This document shows positions 57,360 to 64,000 of a stretch of 64,000 nucleotides of DNA, piece by piece. Each line of letters begins with the position of its first letter. Positions within the stretch are counted from its first letter, which is position 1. The notes under the pieces are model-generated. The model was not told the DNA's origin and did no database searches. It worked only from the letters and a program-made list of their open reading frames with translations. Origin of the DNA: Gnomoniopsis sp. IMI 355080 (Eukaryota > Ascomycota > Sordariomycetes > Diaporthales > Gnomoniaceae); NCBI GenBank assembly GCA_027946555.1, contig JAPEVC010000151.1, positions 25,767-89,766 on the forward strand, given 5' to 3'. The position numbers and the translations under genes are program-made.

Positions 57360-58566
57360 ATTGAAGATATGCGCCAACCGGCCAGGCGGGCTGCGGTCAG
57401 CTATCTTTCCATATTTTCCAAGGCTGTTCTGGCTCGCTCAAGGGCGTCCAAAGCATTCACACGATCGCTTTCCCATGGGAGGCCCAGTACCTTCTCGATG
57501 TCGTTTAAAATCCAGGGAGCCTTCGGGTATCAAACTCTTCAACACAACCTCGGGAAAGCTTGTATACATCGTCTGGCGATTCAACACTGCAGGTATTGAC
57601 ATACCCCTGGGAAGCAAGCCCGTCTGGAAGATCTTTGATAGCGGTATGTGCTGCCGAAAGAAAGTCGTCACAAATTGGATCGAGAACAACAGTCATCTCG
57701 CCACAGAGAGAAGCGAAGGCCTGGCGAATACTTTATAGACTAAAAGTCAGAGTTCCTCTGCCTTTACCATACCGACGATAATCCACGTCGGGATACTTCA
57801 TTTCCTGAAGCCGACTCGAAGAAGGGAACCACTCTTGGCCAAATTGAATCCAGCTTCCACGATTCGGTTCCCTTCTTCCCGGAGTTCTTCTTCTGCCCGT
57901 CGACGGCCGGGACCTAGTTCATGCGCAGGACAGGACTCAGGTAGTCCTCAAAAAGCATCGAAAGGCGGTTAGCGGCATCAATACCCTATTATTTGGCGGC
58001 CAATAAATTCCGCTCCACTTGGGAGGTATGGCCTTATTTTTCTGAGTTCGAGGTCGAGTCCGAAATGAGCCAGGTCATTGGCTATTAGTGCGTAGAGTTT
58101 GATGAGTAGAAGCGACGACAAATGACTACGAGAATAGTCCCCGATCAACTCCTTTCCTCGACGTTCGTAGTCAAATATTATGGATTCATACAGAGTAGTT
58201 CCGATGTCGAGTGAGACGTCTGCGGAAGGCTGTTGGAGCTATGTTGGGGCAACATGGCGCGACTTGCAACTAGAGGGCCACCAAGGTAACTGGAGGAGTC
58301 CATCCGCATGTATTCGTAGCTTCTTGACACGGGATATAGATGATTTCCCAGATGACAAAGGCGGGAAACAAGAATAGAAAACAAAAAGGACGTGAATACC
58401 GCCCGAGGTAGAGAGGACGACGATAAAAATTCCATTGAACCGAGACGCTATAGGCTAGCAATACGCCAAATGCTGTTTTATTTGGCTGCTTAAATACGAG
58501 GATAAGTACCCAACTTGTGAGGAGTATAGAGAAGAGTTGATAAAGGAGCAGGTACACTCGGTGCAT
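57360..58566 (-). pseudogene. Degenerate multi-exon membrane-protein gene
   Basis: Starts at ATG 58566 with a hydrophobic 98-codon frame carrying two or three membrane helices (LLLYQLFSILLTSWVLILVF; FCFLFLFPAFVIWEIIYI). A likely intron ending in ACATAG near 58224 leads into a soluble frame (LYESIIFDYERRGKELIG; LLLIKLYALIANDLAHFGLD). Coding sense then hops between frames: RRAEEELREEGNRIVEAGF, later DPICDDFLSAAHTAIKDLPDG, finally NDIEKVLGLPWESDRVNALD, and ends near 57414. Each piece looks like coding sequence on the same strand, but frame changes without good splice sites point to decay. Family not recognised. Confidence 0.4.
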
Positions 58567-61500
58567 ATTGTCATTGGGATGAATTTATAATGACTGTGAT
58601 GTGGCAATTGTTGATGATTGGGGTTCAGGGAGAAATTGAGATATCGTTTATATTGAGGGTAAAGTATTAGTTTATAATGCAGTTAAAGGCCTACCTAGGT
58701 TCGTAGGAAATTGCTATCTCTCATTCACGGTTTACTTGTGCTTTGTACACAGAGCTGCAATGTGTCCTCCTGATGCTGAATGAGCTCTTGTGTTCCAAGC
58801 ATCAGACGTTGTATACACCCTGCCACCTGTACTATTAGCGAGAGTGAGAATGGGTGAAGCGCTGTTTCAAAACGAGTGCCACAAGCAGGTGAAAGGATGG
58901 AATGGAGCGCTAGAATCGCTAAAATGAAGACTATGGATGGGGAGGAGATAGGGAGCATTCAGATTGCCAATTAGATTATAAGCGCACGGTGCCTCCAAGC
59001 TACATATACGGTTGATAATTGTTGAAACATGGCTAGTAGACTGTGAGATACATATATTAAGTCTGGGAAGCTATATGAATTGAACACCGCTCAAGTCAAC
59101 TCCAGAGCGATTCCCCCCAGTTGAGCTTCACCTCACCAGCTTCTGCTCCATGCTGGCCGACAGCTCCACAATAGTCTCCTCCTCTAAACTGTCCCATTAA
59201 TATAGCTGCCATTAGCGTCACTCTTTCTCAAGCTATTACTCAGCACACTACATGATCTTTATTTAGTCTCTAAGCTGCCCCTAGGAAAGATAGGATCTAT
59301 GCGTTAGCAGTCCGATGCCTCCCCGCGGCCGCTCGAGCTGAGCAACGGATGACGGCCACAGAGCTGAGATAACCCCCGCATCATACACCATAGCCTTCTA
59401 TGCATATTCCATGTAACCCTTCCAAAGGGTGTATCTTGTGTTTGTCAAGGTTCTATTGAAAACGCATACGTCGAGGTCGCGTCCATAATTGTATTCGGAG
59501 GGTAGGCCAACGTACCTAGGTAGTCAGCTGCTCGTAACTGTATTACAGTCTTCGAACACTGTAAGCTCTATTCCCATGTTTCCATCTCCTGCAGTTCTCC
59601 TACAAATCTTTGGCTTTATTCCCTATATAAGTTTAACGGAGCATGGACGAACTAAATCTCTGAGCCCCGCACAACAATACGAAGGTTTCTACTTGAAATG
59701 AACGACCTCAGCTTCTTGGCCTGGTGGATGTTCTCCACCGAAGCGCACAGAGGCTGCGCTACCGCAATCAGGTATTACATCGGCAAGTCGCTGTTAAAGG
59801 ACAAAGTTTGAAAAGCTCAAGCGGTGTTGATCCATACTTTCTACCGGGGAGCGGCCGAAAAAAAAAGGTTCCCATTCAAGGTTATCAAATACCTCTGTGC
59901 TGAATTCAACCGCCATGATCCATGCTGCAAAATATACCTAATTTCTCAGCCCACATATGTCTCGGTATACAGTGCTTTGATATCGAGGCACTTACGCCTG
60001 GGCTATCTATGGCCTTGACGCCGGCAAGAACTAAACATCATAGACTTGCCTCTTGTGTTCCTACGGCTAGAGAGATAGGCCTGGAGGTGAGTATGTATAG
60101 TTTCTCGCCTAAGTAAGGCCACGCTGAAGAGGCGAGCATAGTCAGCTAGCTGGATTTCCTCGGAGCCTCCTTTGCAAAGCTCTCATCTTTGCATGTTATT
60201 TCCGCGCGAATGATTTATATGCCGACCAGAACATCCTCGAGGAAAGCCCAGACTGAGGTAAAAGCCGGGGACAGCGTGGGTGCCCAAGGGAGAGATAGAG
60301 GCGACGGGCCGCGTTTCGTTCAAAGCTGGTGATACTGGCATCGGTGCCCGTATACTACAGTAGTTGGTCTACAATATGTGTAACAAATACGCCGGTATCT
60401 CGAAGTATACTGTGAGAAACTGTCTTTCTACTAGATACGCCATATCACGAATAGCCCTATCGAACGATGACGAGGATTTGACTTATGATACTTACAGGCA
60501 AAGCTGAACAGCATGATATGGGTTACATCAGAACTGTGAAGGCCGAAAGGCATCAAACCCAGGATCCATCGTGTATTCAGAGGTCCTTCTTTGCATATAC
60601 TAGCCTCTAACCTGTGACCACGGACGGATGTTGATGTATTGGAAACCGAATGACGCTACATATTATACTTGAAAAGATATCATATTCAATACATGAACTG
60701 CTATTGTTTGCTGTCTTGTTCTAGTCATATTATTTCCGCCATGTCAGATATCTACCAAGAGACGCTGCCCGATGGCTCTAGGCCAAATGCTTCCATCTAG
60801 GATCGACGAAACCATATTTCAGCAGTAAAGCTTGTTCGGATTCCTATCATGGGTCGACCATGCAGTTCATCTGATCATAACATGGAAAGAGGCTCTGAAT
60901 TTAGGATATTTGGCTGGAAATGTCTTTACAGAACGTTGATGGTGCACATGACTTTTTAAGTGACCTCTGTTGCATTGATAGACAGCTTGTATAGTGCTTT
61001 TATCGACCTAGATATGAGCTAACACCGCATTTTATGCTCTCAGGGTTGCTCTATTATAAGATACCTATGTATAAACGCTGGAGTTCCATCCGAAAAAAAC
61101 AACAATGTATGGCTTGCTATCAAGAGCACTGAATAGGGATTCTTTGGATACTCAGCTCGTGCAAGCAGCTTGGAATTTTGATTGCACGAGCGCCTTTTAA
61201 GAAACCGTTATTTTCATTCGTATGAATGAGGATATAATAACTGTATGGGACGTCTTTTCGTCTGGATTTGAAGTGACAGTCGTCACTCTGCTCAATATTT
61301 CGTAGGACCGTCGGCCTCGATACCGCAATAGCACCACCGTTTCGTCGATCCTCGGCCTCACAGGATCATGCTTCCGCTCAGCTGAATGTATGGTGCCCCT
61401 ATCAGATGCGACGCTCCATTATGAATTATTAGCGCGAGCCATGCTCCTGTCCGGTAATTGCCATCGTGCAGACAAGTGGACAGGTTGGTAGCATTCGCCA

Positions 61501-62062
61501 AGTCTCATAGCCTCCGTGTGGCAACTGTGCCACATTACCCGACTACCTAAATTAATCTAACGCAAGCCCTTGCACCAACAACCAACATCAGTGGACAGCC
61601 ATGTCGTTGGTCCCACGGAGAAACCGTGGCAGCGCCGTAAACAAACATACGAAGTACAAGCTGATTCACAGTTTCACCTACCGCGGTACCAACGTAGGTC
61701 GCAATGCATATCGCCAAGTTCCAACATTCCGTACCCCCGCTGTTGGTCCCCGCGCGCACTACTACGTACCGTACATACTGTACATATACTATTGGCAATT
61801 TCAGACCCCACATGTTGTCAGCCCCATTGGACTGCATTCAATATCACGCCCCTTCCTACGGAAACCCGAGTTCTGCGCGGGTCTGAGGAGCGGCTGAAGT
61901 CGATATTTATCTCTCGAGATCTGAGCGCGGGCGGGGAATGCTATTACTTTATATGATAAGGGACAGTAACTTCTAAACCGTTAAAGAAAATCCTAAGCGG
62001 TAAGACTTTATTCTGCATCACTTAGGGCTTTAATCCCCATTCGCCGGTCTCAAGCACTCGCA
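58567..62062. other. Gene-poor stretch
   Basis: A minus-strand 77-codon frame (58958..58725) begins with a signal-peptide-like MLPISSPSIVFILAILALHS and has three Cys; it could be a small secreted protein but is unsupported. Beyond about 59 kb only short frames and AT-rich sequence are seen. Confidence 0.35.
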
Positions 62063-63776
62063 ATGACATCTCCGGCGCTTCAGGCCCTTGCCAATTCTTT
62101 TCCCAACGAGCAATTGCTCCTGGCTGGTACGGACGAGTTCATAAAATTGAACAAATCATATTTATCATGTCTGGAGAGCGACTTGACACCTGCCGCCATC
62201 TTCGTTCCTAACAATGTCGATGATGTGGCCAAGTTTGTGGGAGTCATCGCCCCTTTCTCAATCGACGGTGACATGCCGTTTGCGAGTATGTATTCCTCAA
62301 GTCCGACTCCCTAGGTAGCTCTGAAGCCATCGCGCAAACCTCAAGACATAGCAATCTTCACATCATGACATTTAACATTCGTTGGTTTAGTTTTGATTGT
62401 ATGCCTCTTATCTTTGCTTGCAATCTCGATTTACCTCATTGCTAGTGACAAGACAAGCCAAAGCTAATTCTCAACATCTAGTACGCGGTGCCGGTCAGCA
62501 GCCCTTGACAGGATGTGCTAACATCCAGACCGGCGTGACGCTAGATCTACGCAAGCTCGACACTGTCGAGATCAAGGACGGCGTTGCACGCATTGGAGCT
62601 GGTGCGCGATGGGGCGCTGTGTATGACAAGGTCCAAGCTCAGGGCTTGGGCATCACCGGTAGCCGCAGCGCTCTCGGCGGTATCGGTGGCCTGGCGTTGG
62701 CAGGGGGCCTCTCATTCTTTTCCTCTCGGGAGGGTTTCATTTGCGACAATGTCGTCGACTTTGAGGTTGTGCTAGCCTCTGGCAAGGTTGTGAACGCCAA
62801 TATAAACGAGAATACGGATCTTTGGAGGGCATTGCGTGGAGGTAAGTGAACTTTACAGCCTGTACTTTCCAGAGTACGATACTTCAGTTGTGTGAGTTTG
62901 TCACTGATAATGTCGCCTAGGAAGCAATAATTTTGGTGTGGTCACTCGCTTCGGTTTGAGAACATTTAAACAAGGGCCATTCTGGGGCGGATCCGTCTTC
63001 TACTTTCCCTCGAGTTTCCCTAGTCAAATTGAAGCTCTGGTGCAGGAGTTGAAGCAACCGAAGAGCAACCAGACTCATCTTATGGTGGGCATCGGCCATA
63101 GCGTCCAATTCGCGCAGCTCAGCGGCACGCTCTGCATGAACCAGCTCTACGACATTGGGACAACAGAGCGATCCCCGGCGCTGGGCCCTTCTCAGCCATA
63201 AGCCCGCAGATTGACCAGCTCAACTCCATGCGGGTCCTCACGCTGAAAGAGGCTGCTGCAGAGCAGGCCCAGCAGAGTGCAGACGATATTCGGTGCGCAT
63301 ACATGAACACGACTGTCAAAGCCGACGTCGAAACGCTTCAGCTCGCCGCCGACGAGTACACTTCGGTATTGGAATCAATCAAGTCGGTCGAGGGAATCAC
63401 TTGTTCCTTCACTCTGCAGCCTTACCCCGTGTCACTCATGGAGAAGTCCAAAGCCTTGGGTGGCAACGTGCTCGGACTAGATGCCTCACAAGGACCGCTT
63501 GTCTCCGTTCTGGCTCTGACTTGGTGGAAAAGCAAGGACGATGATGAGAAAATTCTGTCTACCTTCAAGGGTGTATTGGATAAAGTGGACCAGATTGCGG
63601 CTGAAAAGGGAACTGCTGTTCCTTTTAAGTATCTTAATTACGCGTGGTCTTCTCAGGAGCCTATCAAGTCTTACGGGGAGGGGAACGTTAATTTCCTCAA
63701 ACGAGTAAGCAAGGAGTATGATCCGAGCGGTCTTTTCCAGAAGGGCGTACCTGGCGGTTTCAAGCTCTTCAAGTGA
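62063..63776 (+). pseudogene. Berberine-bridge-like FAD oxidase with a frameshift
   Basis: Exons 62063..62285, 62482..62841 and 62921 onward join in phase (introns of 196 and 79 bases). The product is a FAD-linked oxidase of the PCMH / FAD_binding_4 fold. It shows IFVPNNVDDVAKFV, then RGAGQQPLTGCANIQTGVTL (the FAD pyrophosphate loop, with Gln where many members have His), GGLALAGGLSFFSSREGFIC and LWRALRGGSNNFGVVTRF. Between about 63160 and 63185 the coding sense changes frame: the first frame stops at 63199-63201, while the second continues to 63776. It ends in the typical YLNYAW...EYDPSGLFQ C terminus. No splice site explains the switch. No signal peptide, so probably intracellular. Such oxidases often tailor fungal metabolites, but this one is 50 kb from the RiPP cluster. 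Confidence 0.8.
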
Positions 63777-64000
63777 TTGACATAGGTTGGCAAAGCTTCG
63801 TCTAGGTAGTCAACCTAGTACCAGAAAACAAACCTGCGCACTAAAATTGCAACACTCGGGGTTATAAGAAGAGAATGCAAACCGGAGAAAAATGTGACAT
63901 GGTCGCGCTATAATACGCCGTTTACACGCAGCGAAAGATTGGCCAGGGATAATCAATATGTCGTTGAATAGGATGTAGTCTTCTAAAAGAGATCCCCGGG

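Noticed and set aside
61547..61956. Overlapping frames on both strands near 61.7 kb as genes
   Set aside because: No domain, no signal peptide, no splice partner; both strands open over the same bases suggests chance.
62063..63776. FAD oxidase as part of the RiPP cluster
   Set aside because: It lies 50 kb from the last oxidase with decayed sequence between, and it is frameshifted.

Overview
The window is nuclear DNA from a filamentous ascomycete (Pezizomycotina). This rests on short GT-AG introns of about 50-90 bases with CTAAC/CTGAC-type branch sites, a Kex2-type peptide precursor, several UstYa (DUF3328) oxidases, a HET-domain remnant, a GH76 mannanase, NRPS debris and AT-rich decayed stretches. 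No taxon closer than that can be fixed from the sequence alone.

Region 1 (1-12.6 kb) is the dense, intact part and the main result. It holds an 85-residue secretory precursor with two identical 25-residue repeats, each ending in Tyr-rich YVHGSYGYD followed by a KR dibasic site (2026-2283). Around it lie five UstYa/DUF3328 membrane oxidases (50-855 minus, 5479-6541 minus, 7152-7889 plus, 8240-9211 minus, 10337-11467 plus) and a GNAT acetyltransferase (11995-12570). This is the architecture of a dikaritin-type fungal RiPP cluster (ustiloxin, phomopsin and asperipin class): signal peptide, Kex2 excision of repeated cores in the secretory pathway, then oxidative cyclisation at Tyr side chains by UstYa-type enzymes. 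I do not recognise the predicted core. The cluster may continue to the left of base 1.

Region 2 (12.6-28 kb) is gene-poor and decayed: the C-terminal half of a HET protein with an amber codon, an N-terminal FAD-monooxygenase scrap, orphan reading frames, and a broken coiled-coil gene whose stop codon is followed by an A25 tract. An apparently intact spliced orphan gene ends in a Pro/Gln-rich tail.

Region 3 (28-45 kb) has no recognisable gene. It does have a pyrimidine-rich plus strand, a duplicated 242-bp segment, micro- and minisatellites, and several short plus-strand reading frames. Some of these join into longer frames across well-formed candidate introns. Region 4 (45-52.9 kb) holds a T-C fragment of an NRPS and a GH76 mannanase complete except for one amber codon.

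Region 5 (53.9-64 kb) has a three-exon orphan gene, a small coding sequence, a degenerate membrane-protein gene and a berberine-bridge-like FAD oxidase with one frameshift near its 3' end. A recurring theme outside the RiPP cluster is single nonsense or frameshift lesions in otherwise readable genes.
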